Source: an uncultured Bacilli bacterium (GTDB lineage: Bacteria; Bacillota_I; Bacilli_A; RF39; UBA660). Taken from it: a stretch of DNA of 34,449 nt. The position numbers and the translations under genes are program-made. Within the stretch, counting starts at the first letter, position 1; each line of letters starts with the position of its first letter. Of this stretch, positions 15,370 through 22,917 are shown piece by piece. Location of the stretch: positions 1-34,449 of the forward strand of contig CANRPL010000004.1 of assembly GCA_947632495.1 (NCBI GenBank), written 5' to 3'. The notes below the pieces were generated by a model. The model saw only the letters and a list, made by a program, of their open reading frames with translations, had not been told where the DNA came from and ran no database searches.

Positions 15370-17040
15370 ATGGATAAACAGATACCAGTTACATATAAGG
15401 GTAAACAAAAGACAATTGTACCATTTGGAACGACATTAAAAAGTTTAAGTGAACAGTTTAAAGATGATTTAAAGTATGATATTTTAATTGCTAAAGTAGA
15501 TAATGATTTAGCCGAATTAAAAAATGTTGTTACACGTAGATGCAATGTTCAATTCTTCGATCGTACTACTACATTAGGACGCTGTGTATATGTTTCAAGC
15601 GCTTGCTTTATATTAGTTGTGGCAGCCCGTAAGGTATTAGGTAATAATGCGCGCGTCATTATTCACCACTCTTTAGATAATGGTGCTTATTGTCATATTG
15701 AAGGTTGTGAATTATCCGAAGAGACACTTAAACAAATTGAAGAAGAAATGTGGAAGATTGTCAAGGAAGATAAACAATTTGGTAAGATAAGTGTATCTAG
15801 GACAGACGCTATAAGATATTTTAAGAGCCGTGAGATTTATGATAAGGTCGATGTTTTAAAGTATGTATCCAATACTTATGTCAGTTTATATCAATTAGAC
15901 GGAATATACGATTATTATTATAGTAAGTTAGCCTATAGTACTGGGCAAATAAATGATTTCAAACTTACCTATATCGGTGGTGTTGAAAAGACGGGATTTG
16001 TTTTATCTATTCCTAGTTTAGAAGATCCAAGTCATACCACAGAATATAAAGAGCATGAAAAAATATCTGATGCTTTTATTGATTTGGAATATGCTAGCAT
16101 GGCTTGGGGGGTAAATCACGTATCGGATCTTAATAAGATTGTTTCTAATGCTGATGCTACTGATTTAATTATCAATTCCGAGGCCTATTATGATACGCAA
16201 TTACATAGAGCGGCTGATGAGATAGTTAAACGTCCACAAGTACGTTTAGTCTTACTAGCTGGACCATCTAGTAGTGGTAAGACAACGACATCCAAAAAAC
16301 TAATGGCCTATTTAAAAAGTCGTGGTCGCCGTGTTGTTCAAATATCTGTTGATAATTATTTCGTCAACAAGGTTGATACACCTAAAACGCCAGATGGCGA
16401 GTATGATTTTGAATCTTTATATGCGGTTGATTTAAAATTATTTAATGAACATCTTTCGAAATTAATGGCTGGTGAAGAAGTTGAAATGCCATATTATAAT
16501 TTCGTTACTGGCGAAAGAGAATATAAGAAAGACTTTATTAAACTAGAAGAAAATGATATAATGATAGTAGAAGGTATCCACGCTCTTAATGATGAGTTAA
16601 CAAGCGCTATTGATAGTAAGTATAAATATCATATCTATATTAGCCCACTTATACCTTTGAATATTGATAATCATAATTATATCCATACGACTGATATTCG
16701 TAAATTACGTCGTATAGTTCGTGATAGTAAGACTCGTGGAAGAGGAGCCTTATCGACACTTAATATGTGGTCATCAATAAGAAAAGGTGAAGCCAAAAAT
16801 ATTTATCCATATCAAGATCGAGCTGATATCGTTATTAATTCTTCATTAATCTATGAAGTAGGGGTTTTAAAAACTTATGTTGAACCATTACTATTTTGTG
16901 TTAATGAAGATGATGAGGTTTATTCTGAAGCTTTACGCTTGATTAATTTCTTAAGAAATTTTGTGGCAATACCTAGTGATGATGTTCCAATTGATTCAGT
17001 ATTAAGAGAATTTATTGGGGGAAGTTGTTTTGAAGATTAG
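15370..17040 (+). CDS. TGS-type nucleoside (uridine) kinase
   Basis: The 556-residue protein belongs to a group in which a uridine kinase/phosphoribulokinase domain follows ThrRS-like N-terminal domains. Order seen: a TGS-like ubiquitin fold (about 1-60, PVTYKGKQKTIVPFGTTLKS), an editing-domain-like region (about 70-200, with HHSLDNGAYCHIEG) and a P-loop kinase from about 290. The kinase has GPSSSGKTTT at 298-307, followed by VQISVDNYFVNK and the DFESLYAVDL segment. It probably phosphorylates a pyrimidine nucleoside for salvage. I choose ATG 15370 because GAGGG lies seven bases upstream; an upstream open frame crosses the clpP start and promoter and is not credible. gap follows closely. Confidence 0.85.
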   Translation: MDKQIPVTYKGKQKTIVPFGTTLKSLSEQFKDDLKYDILIAKVDNDLAELKNVVTRRCNVQFFDRTTTLGRCVYVSSACFILVVAARKVLGNNARVIIHHSLDNGAYCHIEGCELSEETLKQIEEEMWKIVKEDKQFGKISVSRTDAIRYFKSREIYDKVDVLKYVSNTYVSLYQLDGIYDYYYSKLAYSTGQINDFKLTYIGGVEKTGFVLSIPSLEDPSHTTEYKEHEKISDAFIDLEYASMAWGVNHVSDLNKIVSNADATDLIINSEAYYDTQLHRAADEIVKRPQVRLVLLAGPSSSGKTTTSKKLMAYLKSRGRRVVQISVDNYFVNKVDTPKTPDGEYDFESLYAVDLKLFNEHLSKLMAGEEVEMPYYNFVTGEREYKKDFIKLEENDIMIVEGIHALNDELTSAIDSKYKYHIYISPLIPLNIDNHNYIHTTDIRKLRRIVRDSKTRGRGALSTLNMWSSIRKGEAKNIYPYQDRADIVINSSLIYEVGVLKTYVEPLLFCVNEDDEVYSEALRLINFLRNFVAIPSDDVPIDSVLREFIGGSCFED

Positions 17041-17055
17041 AAAGAAGGAATGAAA

Positions 17056-18063
17056 ATGACAAAAGTCGCAATTAATGGTTTTGGTAGAATAGGAAGATTA
17101 GCTTTCCGTCAGATGTTTAATGCTGAGGGTTATGAAATTGTTGCTATTAACGATTTAACAAGCCCTGAGATGCTAGCACATCTTCTAAAGTATGATTCAG
17201 CTCAAAAAAGATATGAATTAGCTGATACAGTATCATCAGAAGAGGGAGCAATTATTGTTGCTGGTAAAAGAATCCCAGTATTCGCTAATGCTAATCCTGA
17301 AGAATTACCTTGGGGAGAATTAGATGTAGATGTTGTATTAGAATGTACAGGTTTCTTCTGCTCTAAAGAAAAATCTATGGCACATATTCGTGCTGGAGCT
17401 AAGAAGGTTATTATTTCAGCTCCTGCTGGTAATGATTTACCAACTATCGTATATGGTGTCAATGAAAATACTTTAACTAAAGAAGATACTATTATATCTG
17501 CTGCAAGTTGTACAACTAACTGTTTAGCACCTATGGCTTATGCTTTAAATAATTATGCTAATATCGTATCTGGTATTATGACAACTGTTCATGCTTATAC
17601 TGGTGATCAAATGATACTTGATGGACCACATCGTAAAGGTGATTTAAGAAGAGCTCGTGCTGGTGCTATCAATATTGTACCTAACTCAACTGGAGCAGCT
17701 AAAGCAATTGGTTTAGTAATTCCAGAATTAGATGGTAAATTAATCGGTGGAGCACAACGTGTTCCTGTACCAGATGGCTCTCTTACAATTTTAGATGCTG
17801 TCATTAATAAAGAAGTAACTAAAGAAGAAATTAATGCTATGATGAAATCATGCGTTAGTGCTTCATATGGTTACACAGAAGATCCAATTGTTTCAACTGA
17901 TATTATTGGTGATACTCATGGTTCAGTCTTTGATGCAACACAAACTAAAGTTATTAATTTAGGTGATGGTAAGAGCCTAGTTCAAGTTGTGTCTTGGTAT
18001 GATAATGAAAATTCATATACTAGTCAAATGGTAAGAACAGTTAAGTATATTGCTAATCTGTAA
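17056..18063 (+). CDS. gap: Glyceraldehyde-3-phosphate dehydrogenase
   Basis: This glycolytic enzyme oxidises glyceraldehyde 3-phosphate to 1,3-bisphosphoglycerate with NAD. The 335 residues show the Rossmann start KVAINGFGRIGRLAFRQ, the catalytic ASCTTN motif with Cys152, the HAYTGDQ loop and the C-terminal WYDNENSYTSQMVRT stretch. The cofactor-site sequence NDLTS after the second strand fits NAD rather than NADP preference. ATG 17056 is preferred over ATG 17050 because AAGGA is seven bases from it and only one from the other. It lies 15 bases after the kinase stop and ends at a strong terminator, so the two probably share a transcript. The usual pgk/tpi/eno neighbours are absent. Confidence 0.96.
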   Translation: MTKVAINGFGRIGRLAFRQMFNAEGYEIVAINDLTSPEMLAHLLKYDSAQKRYELADTVSSEEGAIIVAGKRIPVFANANPEELPWGELDVDVVLECTGFFCSKEKSMAHIRAGAKKVIISAPAGNDLPTIVYGVNENTLTKEDTIISAASCTTNCLAPMAYALNNYANIVSGIMTTVHAYTGDQMILDGPHRKGDLRRARAGAINIVPNSTGAAKAIGLVIPELDGKLIGGAQRVPVPDGSLTILDAVINKEVTKEEINAMMKSCVSASYGYTEDPIVSTDIIGDTHGSVFDATQTKVINLGDGKSLVQVVSWYDNENSYTSQMVRTVKYIANL

Positions 18064-18073
18064 ACCATAAATA

Positions 18074-18111
18074 AAATGGAAGATATTTTATTGTATTTTC
18101 CATTTTTTTTT
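18074..18111 (+). terminator. Terminator of gap
   Basis: AAATGGAAGATA (18074-18085) pairs with TATTTTCCATTT (18094-18105) with one G-U pair and an 8-base loop, then T's to 18111. The next promoter overlaps it. Confidence 0.82.
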
Positions 18112-18119
18112 GCTACAAT
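18091..18119 (+). promoter_or_regulatory. Promoter of the PrsW gene, built into the terminator
   Basis: TTGTAT (18091-18096), a 17-base spacer ending in TGC, then TACAAT (18114-18119). The -35 lies in the loop and 3' arm of the gap terminator and the spacer is its T run. Confidence 0.6.
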
Positions 18120-18144
18120 TTTCATAAGGAATAGAGGTTTTGAT

Positions 18145-19116
18145 ATGCCTATAGTATTATTAATTTTGTCAATTGCGCCAGTTATTTTATTTGGTTATCT
18201 TATATATAGAAGAGATTTTGATAAAGAACCAACAGGAATTTTAGTAAAGCTTTTTATATGTGGAATTGGATCAACTTTTTTAACCTTATTTATTACGGGA
18301 CTTTTAGTTGGACTAGTACCATTTTTTGGGGAGGATACGGCTAATTTAAGTCTATTGGAACTAATACCTTATATTTTTATTGGTGTTGCGTTAATTGAGG
18401 AATTTTCAAAATGGATTTTTGTTTATAAACTAGAATATAATGATAATGAGTTTAATCATCTATATGATGGAATAGTCTATGCAGCTTTTGTTTCTTTAGG
18501 CTTTGCTTGTTTAGAGAATGTTTTATATGTTATGCAGTCAGGTGTCAGTACAGCTATTGCTCGTGCTTTCCTAGCAATTCCAGGCCATCTATGTGATGGT
18601 ATTATGATGGGTTATTATTTATCTTTAGCTAAATTGGCGCTTGTTAATCGTAATCCGTCTTTATCAAGAAAAAATATCTGTTTAAGTTTGCTTGTTCCGA
18701 TGTTAGCGCACGGTCTTTATGACTATTTACTTTTTGCCTCTGACATTACCGGTAATGAAATATTTGTTGTTATCTTTTTAGCCTTTGTAGCCTTCTTCTT
18801 TAGCTATGCAGCTAGAAAGGTTAAACAGTTATCAACTAATTACTTTAATTTAAATCCATATTATATAACTCAAAGACAACGTCAAAGTTATCAAAATAGT
18901 CAGTATAACCAATATAATCCATATTATAATCAAAATTATATGGGTTATAATAATCCATATTATGGTGGTCAATATCAAAATAATGGCTATCCATATTATC
19001 AACAACCAGTTAATCAAAATTATGGGGGTCAAGCTATAGCGACTACTAAATATTGCCCAAATTGTGGTCAAGAGGTTTCTGGTAACTTCTGTACTAATTG
19101 TGGGCATCAAGTTTAA
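18145..19116 (+). CDS. PrsW-type intramembrane metalloprotease with a zinc ribbon tail
   Basis: PrsW proteases cut membrane anti-sigma factors in Bacillus. The 323-residue protein has about eight transmembrane segments and the family motifs: EEFSKW (E85/E86/K89), GFACLENVLY, GHLCDGIMMGYYL and AHGLYDYLLF, which supply the Glu/His/Asp metal ligands. The start LLILSIAPVILFGYLIYRRD is also typical. After the membrane part comes a Tyr/Asn/Gln-rich repeat-like stretch (about 237-300) and then a zinc ribbon, YCPNCGQEV...FCTNCGHQV. ATG 18145 has AGAGG seven bases upstream; an upstream in-frame ATG lies in the gap terminator and is rejected. No sigma/anti-sigma pair is nearby, so its substrate is unknown. 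It may relate to the zinc-ribbon membrane proteins at 22918-26312. Confidence 0.85.
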   Translation: MPIVLLILSIAPVILFGYLIYRRDFDKEPTGILVKLFICGIGSTFLTLFITGLLVGLVPFFGEDTANLSLLELIPYIFIGVALIEEFSKWIFVYKLEYNDNEFNHLYDGIVYAAFVSLGFACLENVLYVMQSGVSTAIARAFLAIPGHLCDGIMMGYYLSLAKLALVNRNPSLSRKNICLSLLVPMLAHGLYDYLLFASDITGNEIFVVIFLAFVAFFFSYAARKVKQLSTNYFNLNPYYITQRQRQSYQNSQYNQYNPYYNQNYMGYNNPYYGGQYQNNGYPYYQQPVNQNYGGQAIATTKYCPNCGQEVSGNFCTNCGHQV

Positions 19117-19134
19117 ATAAATTGCATAAAGTGC

Positions 19135-19162
19135 TTGACATATAATAAAATTATGGTATAAT
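19135..19162 (+). promoter_or_regulatory. Strong promoter of infC-rpmI-rplT
   Basis: TTGACA (19135-19140), a 16-base spacer ending in TGG, then TATAAT (19157-19162). Both hexamers are perfect and the -10 is extended, as expected for a ribosomal operon. Confidence 0.85.
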
Positions 19163-19169
19163 CTATGTC

Positions 19170-19290
19170 GTAGTGAAAAAAAGGAAAGCGATGTGTCCAC
19201 ATCCACCTGATTGTTTAAACAATAGGTTAAAGCCATAATAGAAATATATTAGGTTTTAAAGTGGATACTCTTGTATGCACTTTTTTCATG
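19170..19290 (+). ncRNA. L20-type ribosomal leader with attenuator
   Basis: The leader holds a small hairpin, GATGTG with CACATC (19190-19203). A second hairpin, CCT-ATTGTTTAAACAAT-AGG (19206-19226), is followed by GGTTAAAGCC. This layout fits the L20_leader known from Bacillota infC operons, where L20 binds an rRNA-like fold. It ends in a terminator: AAAGTG (19258-19263) with CACTTT (19278-19283), an inner ATAC/GTAT helix, a TCTT loop, then T's to 19286. Excess L20 should favour the terminator and lower expression of all three genes. Confidence 0.75.
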
Positions 19291-19319
19291 GTATAAGATT
19301 TGATTTGGAGGTGTTTGTT

Positions 19320-19850
19320 ATCGCAAACAAAGATAAGGGTTTGTTCATTAATGAACAAATACACGCTAAAGAAGTAATGGTCATTGGTCCTAAAGGAGAA
19401 CAGTTAGGTATTAAAACGACAAAAGATGCCCTAACTTTGGCTACGTATGCTGGCTTTGATTTAGTTCTTATCAATAAGAATGGTAATCCGCCTGTTTGCA
19501 AAATTATGGATTATAATAAATATAAATATGAAAATAAGAAGAAACAAAAAGAGAATTTAAAGAAGCAACGTGAGGCTAATTTAGAGATGAAGGAATATCG
19601 CTTGAGTGTTTCTATCGACGTTCATGATTTTGAGACACGTGTTAAACAAGCTTCAAAATATTTAGAAAAAGGGCATCGTATTAAGGCATCAATTAGATTC
19701 CGTGGCCGTGAGATGGCTCATACTGATTTAGGTAAACAAGTTCTTGTTCGCTTTGCCGATGCACTAGCTAATTATGGTGATATCGATCAAAAGCCTACAT
19801 TAGACGGACGCAATATGACAATGATACTTATACCAAAAAAAGACAAATAG
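19320..19850 (+). CDS. infC: Translation initiation factor IF-3 (AUC start)
   Basis: IF-3 binds the 30S subunit, blocks 50S joining and rejects poor start codons. From ATC at 19320 the protein has 176 residues, the usual length, beginning (M)ANKDKGLFINEQIHAKEVMVIG. The linker and C-domain hallmarks are PVCKIMDYNKYKYE, the Lys-rich linker helix, and KASIRFRGREMAHTDLG. No ATG is near; GGAGGTG (19307-19313) is six bases before ATC and the in-frame GTG overlaps it. infC is known to use AUU/AUC-type starts so that IF-3 represses itself, so the AUC choice is both forced and expected. It is followed by rpmI and rplT, and preceded by the L20 leader. Confidence 0.93.
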   Translation: MANKDKGLFINEQIHAKEVMVIGPKGEQLGIKTTKDALTLATYAGFDLVLINKNGNPPVCKIMDYNKYKYENKKKQKENLKKQREANLEMKEYRLSVSIDVHDFETRVKQASKYLEKGHRIKASIRFRGREMAHTDLGKQVLVRFADALANYGDIDQKPTLDGRNMTMILIPKKDK

Positions 19851-19860
19851 GAGGGAAATT

Positions 19861-20070
19861 ATGCCAAAAAAAGCAAAAAAAATAAAATTAAAATCACACA
19901 AAGGAACACAAAAAGTTCTAAATGTTCGTGATGGTGGTTCAATTAAAATTGGACATCCAGGAACAAGACACAATACTGGAAAGAAGAATACTGCTTCAAA
20001 TAGAAGTGGTAGAACAGCAGCAGCTTTATCTAAAGCCGATGCTAATAGACTTAAAAAAGTTGTAATTTAA
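19861..20070 (+). CDS. rpmI: 50S ribosomal protein L35
   Basis: L35 is a small basic protein of the large subunit. The 69 residues match the family: a Lys-rich start KKAKKIKLKSHKG, IKIGHPGTRHNTGKKN in the middle and RSGRTAAALSKADANRLKKV at the end. A GGAGGG site lies seven bases before ATG. It is the second gene of the classical infC-rpmI-rplT operon under L20 control. Confidence 0.96.
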   Translation: MPKKAKKIKLKSHKGTQKVLNVRDGGSIKIGHPGTRHNTGKKNTASNRSGRTAAALSKADANRLKKVVI

Positions 20071-20088
20071 TAAGGAGGAGGAATTGCT

Positions 20089-20625
20089 ATGGCAAGAGTT
20101 AAAGGAAGTAATATCCATGCTGCTCGTAGAAAAAAAGTTTTAAAACGTGCTAAAGGATATTTTGGAAGTAAACACAAATTATATAAAACAGCCAAAGAAC
20201 AAGTTATGCATTCTCTAAAATATGCATATCGTGATAGAAGACAAACAAAGAGAAATATGAGAAAATTATGGATTACTCGTATTAATGCCGCTTGTCGTAT
20301 GAATGAAATTAGTTATTCTAAATTTATCGACGGATTAAATAAAGCTGGTGTTACAATTAATAGAAAGATGTTAAGTGAAATCGCTATTCAAGAACCAAAG
20401 GCATTCACTGATTTAGTTAAGGTTGCTAAAGATGCTTTAGCTGGTAAGACTGTTAAGGCAGAAGTTAGTGCTGAACCAAAAGCTGCTAAAGAAGAGAAGC
20501 CGGTTAAAGAAAGTGCTGATCTTTCTAAATTAACCGTTGCAGAATTAAAAGCAATGGCTAAAGAAAAAAACGTTGAAGGCTATACAACAATGAAAAAAGC
20601 GGAATTATTAGAGGCTTTAAAGTAA
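20089..20625 (+). CDS. rplT: 50S ribosomal protein L20 with a C-terminal Rho-N/SAP-like extension
   Basis: L20 binds 23S rRNA early in 50S assembly and also represses its own operon. Residues 1-118 are ordinary L20: ARVKGSNIHAARRKKVLKRAKGYFG, the long basic helix and the LNKAGVTINRKMLSEIAI segment. The normal protein ends near there. Here the chain goes on to 178: an Ala/Lys/Glu-rich linker (about 120-143) and then LSKLTVAELKAMAKEKNVEG...TTMKKAELLEALK, a complete helix-turn-helix of the Rho-N or SAP-like type found at the start of transcription factor Rho. Such domains bind nucleic acid. The frame is continuous, with no frameshift, and the gene ends at a terminator. Confidence 0.92.
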   Translation: MARVKGSNIHAARRKKVLKRAKGYFGSKHKLYKTAKEQVMHSLKYAYRDRRQTKRNMRKLWITRINAACRMNEISYSKFIDGLNKAGVTINRKMLSEIAIQEPKAFTDLVKVAKDALAGKTVKAEVSAEPKAAKEEKPVKESADLSKLTVAELKAMAKEKNVEGYTTMKKAELLEALK

Positions 20626-20652
20626 GAAGTGTGAAGACATTTCTTCTTTTTT
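20624..20652 (+). terminator. Terminator of infC-rpmI-rplT
   Basis: AAGAAGTGT (20624-20632) pairs with ACATTTCTT (20637-20645) with one G-U pair and a GAAG loop, then CTTTTTT. The 5' arm includes the last bases of the stop codon. Confidence 0.75.
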
Positions 20653-20660
20653 ACCCATTT

Positions 20661-20687
20661 TTAGCACTCTCACTTGACAAGTGCTAA
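20661..20687 (+). promoter_or_regulatory. CIRCE operator (HrcA site)
   Basis: TTAGCACTC (20661-20669), nine bases, then AAGTGCTAA (20679-20687). This matches the CIRCE consensus TTAGCACTC-N9-GAGTGCTAA with a single change. HrcA bound here would cover the -35 box and release on heat shock. No hrcA gene is in the window. Confidence 0.92.
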
Positions 20688-20701
20688 AAATGTAGTATAA
20701 T
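20674..20701 (+). promoter_or_regulatory. Heat-shock promoter of clpB
   Basis: TTGACA (20674-20679), a 16-base spacer, then TATAAT (20696-20701). Its -35 begins in the spacer of the CIRCE inverted repeat, so HrcA control by occlusion is clear from the layout. Confidence 0.85.
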
Positions 20702-20743
20702 GATAAATGATGAATTGTTATTCATTAGAAAGAGGGGGATATT

Positions 20744-22852
20744 ATGAATATGCAAAATCCTTATGAAGAAAGCCTAGAAAATGTCCTAGAAAAATATGGG
20801 CGCGATATTGTTGCGGCTGTTCGTGATGGTAAGATTGATCCTGTTATTGGCCGTGATGAAGAAGTTCGTAGTATTACACGTATATTATCACGTAAAAGTA
20901 AAAATAATCCCGTTTTAATAGGTGAACCAGGTGTTGGTAAAACCGCTATTGTTGAGGGTCTTGCTCAACGAATCGTCAAAGGTGATGTACCTAATAGCTT
21001 AAAGAATAAAACGATTTGGGAGTTAGATTTGGGTGCCTTAATAGCGGGAGCTAAATATCGTGGTGAATTTGAGGATCGCTTTAAAGCTGTTTTAAAGAAA
21101 ATTCAAGAATCTGATGGCGATATCATCATGTTTATTGATGAGATTCATATGATTGTTGGTGCCGGTGCTGAAGGAGCTATGGATGCTGGTAATATGTTAA
21201 AACCATTATTAGCTCGTGGTGAAATTCATGTTATTGGTGCGACAACCTTGAATGAATATCGTAAATATATTGAAAAAGATGGAGCTTTGGAGCGTAGATT
21301 TCAAAAGGTAAAAGTATCTGAACCTAATGTTTTAGATACAATTACTATTCTTCGTGGCCTTAAATCCCGTTTTGAAGTCTTTCATAGTGTCAGCATTAAA
21401 GATAAGGCTTTAGTAGCGGCAGCAACTTTATCCGACCGTTATATAACTGATCGTTTTTTACCGGATAAAGCAATTGATTTAGTTGATGAAGCTTGTTCAA
21501 CAATTAAAGTTCAAATGGACTCTGTTCCAACTGAACTAGATACTTTAACTCGCTCCATTATGCGTTTAGAAATAGAAATGCAAGCCTTAAAAAAAGAGAA
21601 AGATGAAATATCTAAAAAACGTGTTGAGGAAATTAAAGATAAATTAGTTGGCATGAAAGCTAAAGAAAAGGAAATGCGTGATAGATGGAATGAAGAAAAA
21701 GATGTTTTAGCGAAGATTAATAGTAAGAAAGAAGAAATTGAAAAGAAAACTTTTGAACTAGAACAGGCTGAAAATAATTATGATTTAGAGGTGGCTGCTC
21801 GTTTACGTCACGGTGTTATTCCTAATTTACAAAAAGAATTAGAAGACCTTAAAGCTAATAGTAATTCTAAAATATTGAGTGATGAAGTTACAGAGGAAGA
21901 TATTGCGGCTATTATTTCTAAATGGACCAATATTCCTATTACAAAATTAGTAAGTGGTGAAAAGGAAAAACTTTTAAATCTTGAAGATAATCTAAAGAAA
22001 AGAGTAAAAGGTCAGGATAAAGCCTTAAAATTAGTAAGTGAAGCTATTATTAGAGCTCGTGCTGGTATTAAAAATCCTAATCGACCAATTGGATCATTTA
22101 TCTTTTTAGGTCCTACTGGTGTAGGTAAGACGGAAGTAGCTCGTACTTTAGCTTATGAGCTATTTGATGATGAACGACATATGATTCGTATCGATATGAG
22201 TGAATATATGGAAGCCCATAGCGTATCACGTTTAGTTGGAGCTCCTCCGGGATATGTTGGCTATGATGAAGGTGGTCAATTAACTGAAGCGGTCCGTCGT
22301 AATCCTTATAGTATAGTCTTATTTGATGAAATTGAAAAAGCGCACAAAGACGTTTTCAATATCTTACTTCAGATATTAGATGATGGTCGTATTACTGATT
22401 CTCAAGGAAGAACTGTTGATTTTAAAAACACCATTATTATTATGACCTCCAATTTAGGTAGTGAATATATTTTAAATAATGAAAAAGATCGTGACGAATT
22501 AGTAATGAAAGAACTTCGTCGTACTTTTAGACCAGAATTTATCAACCGTATTGACGAGATAATAATCTTTAATTCTCTATCTAAAGATGTAGTATACGCT
22601 ATTCTTGATAATATCATTAAAGAAATTGAAGAAAGATTAGCTGATAAGAAGTTAAAAATATCTTTAAGCGAAGCCGCTAAAAAGTTCATTATTGATGAAT
22701 CATTCGATCCTGATTTTGGGGCTCGACCAATTAAAAGATATGTAGCTCGTAATTTAGAGACAATGCTTGCGAAAGCCATTGTAAACGATGAAGTAAAATT
22801 TAATTCGGAGATTAAAATTGATGTTTATCAAAATGAATTAGTTATTAAATAG
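20744..22852 (+). CDS. clpB: Disaggregase ClpB lacking the N-terminal domain
   Basis: ClpB is a hexameric AAA+ chaperone that pulls proteins out of aggregates with DnaK. The 702 residues start directly at the first ATPase domain (RDIVAAVRDGKIDPVIGRDEE). Walker A sites are GEPGVGKT at 60-67 and GPTGVGKT at 456-463. Between them lies a coiled-coil middle domain (about 270-385) with YDLEVAARLRHGVIPNLQKEL, which marks ClpB rather than ClpC or ClpE. The usual 140-residue substrate-binding N-domain is missing. The promoter and CIRCE site lie just upstream, so this is the true start and not a truncation of the call. Mycoplasma ClpB is short in the same way. No IGL/F ClpP-binding loop is seen, as expected. 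Confidence 0.93.
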   Translation: MNMQNPYEESLENVLEKYGRDIVAAVRDGKIDPVIGRDEEVRSITRILSRKSKNNPVLIGEPGVGKTAIVEGLAQRIVKGDVPNSLKNKTIWELDLGALIAGAKYRGEFEDRFKAVLKKIQESDGDIIMFIDEIHMIVGAGAEGAMDAGNMLKPLLARGEIHVIGATTLNEYRKYIEKDGALERRFQKVKVSEPNVLDTITILRGLKSRFEVFHSVSIKDKALVAAATLSDRYITDRFLPDKAIDLVDEACSTIKVQMDSVPTELDTLTRSIMRLEIEMQALKKEKDEISKKRVEEIKDKLVGMKAKEKEMRDRWNEEKDVLAKINSKKEEIEKKTFELEQAENNYDLEVAARLRHGVIPNLQKELEDLKANSNSKILSDEVTEEDIAAIISKWTNIPITKLVSGEKEKLLNLEDNLKKRVKGQDKALKLVSEAIIRARAGIKNPNRPIGSFIFLGPTGVGKTEVARTLAYELFDDERHMIRIDMSEYMEAHSVSRLVGAPPGYVGYDEGGQLTEAVRRNPYSIVLFDEIEKAHKDVFNILLQILDDGRITDSQGRTVDFKNTIIIMTSNLGSEYILNNEKDRDELVMKELRRTFRPEFINRIDEIIIFNSLSKDVVYAILDNIIKEIEERLADKKLKISLSEAAKKFIIDESFDPDFGARPIKRYVARNLETMLAKAIVNDEVKFNSEIKIDVYQNELVIK

Positions 22853-22882
22853 AAAATGTAACCAACATTTTCTATTTTTTTT
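22850..22882 (+). terminator. Terminator of clpB
   Basis: TAGAAAATGT (22850-22859) pairs perfectly with ACATTTTCTA (22865-22874) across a 5-base loop, then eight T's. The first three bases of the stem are the clpB stop codon. Confidence 0.87.
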
Positions 22883-22890
22883 GCTATAAT
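22882..22890 (+). promoter_or_regulatory. Extended -10 promoter of the Tim44-like cluster
   Basis: TGCTATAAT: a TGN-extended perfect -10 whose first T is the last base of the clpB terminator T run. No -35 is evident. Confidence 0.65.
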
Positions 22891-22917
22891 AGATATAGAA
22901 AATAAGGAAGTGATCTT

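Noticed and set aside
18076..18144. Upstream ATG of the PrsW gene
   Set aside because: It lies in the gap terminator hairpin and T run; ATG 18145 has its own ribosome site and the typical PrsW N-terminus.
18850..19236. Minus-strand ORF of 128 codons, Ile/Leu/Thr-rich
   Set aside because: It is the antisense of the Y/N/Q-rich PrsW tail and the infC promoter, with low-complexity composition and no ribosome site.
19275..19319. ATG-started longer infC frame
   Set aside because: That ATG is inside the leader terminator and the extra residues do not resemble IF-3; the AUC at 19320 has the ribosome site.
22402..22779. Minus-strand ORF opposite clpB
   Set aside because: Antisense of a highly conserved AAA+ domain; no family resemblance or start signals.
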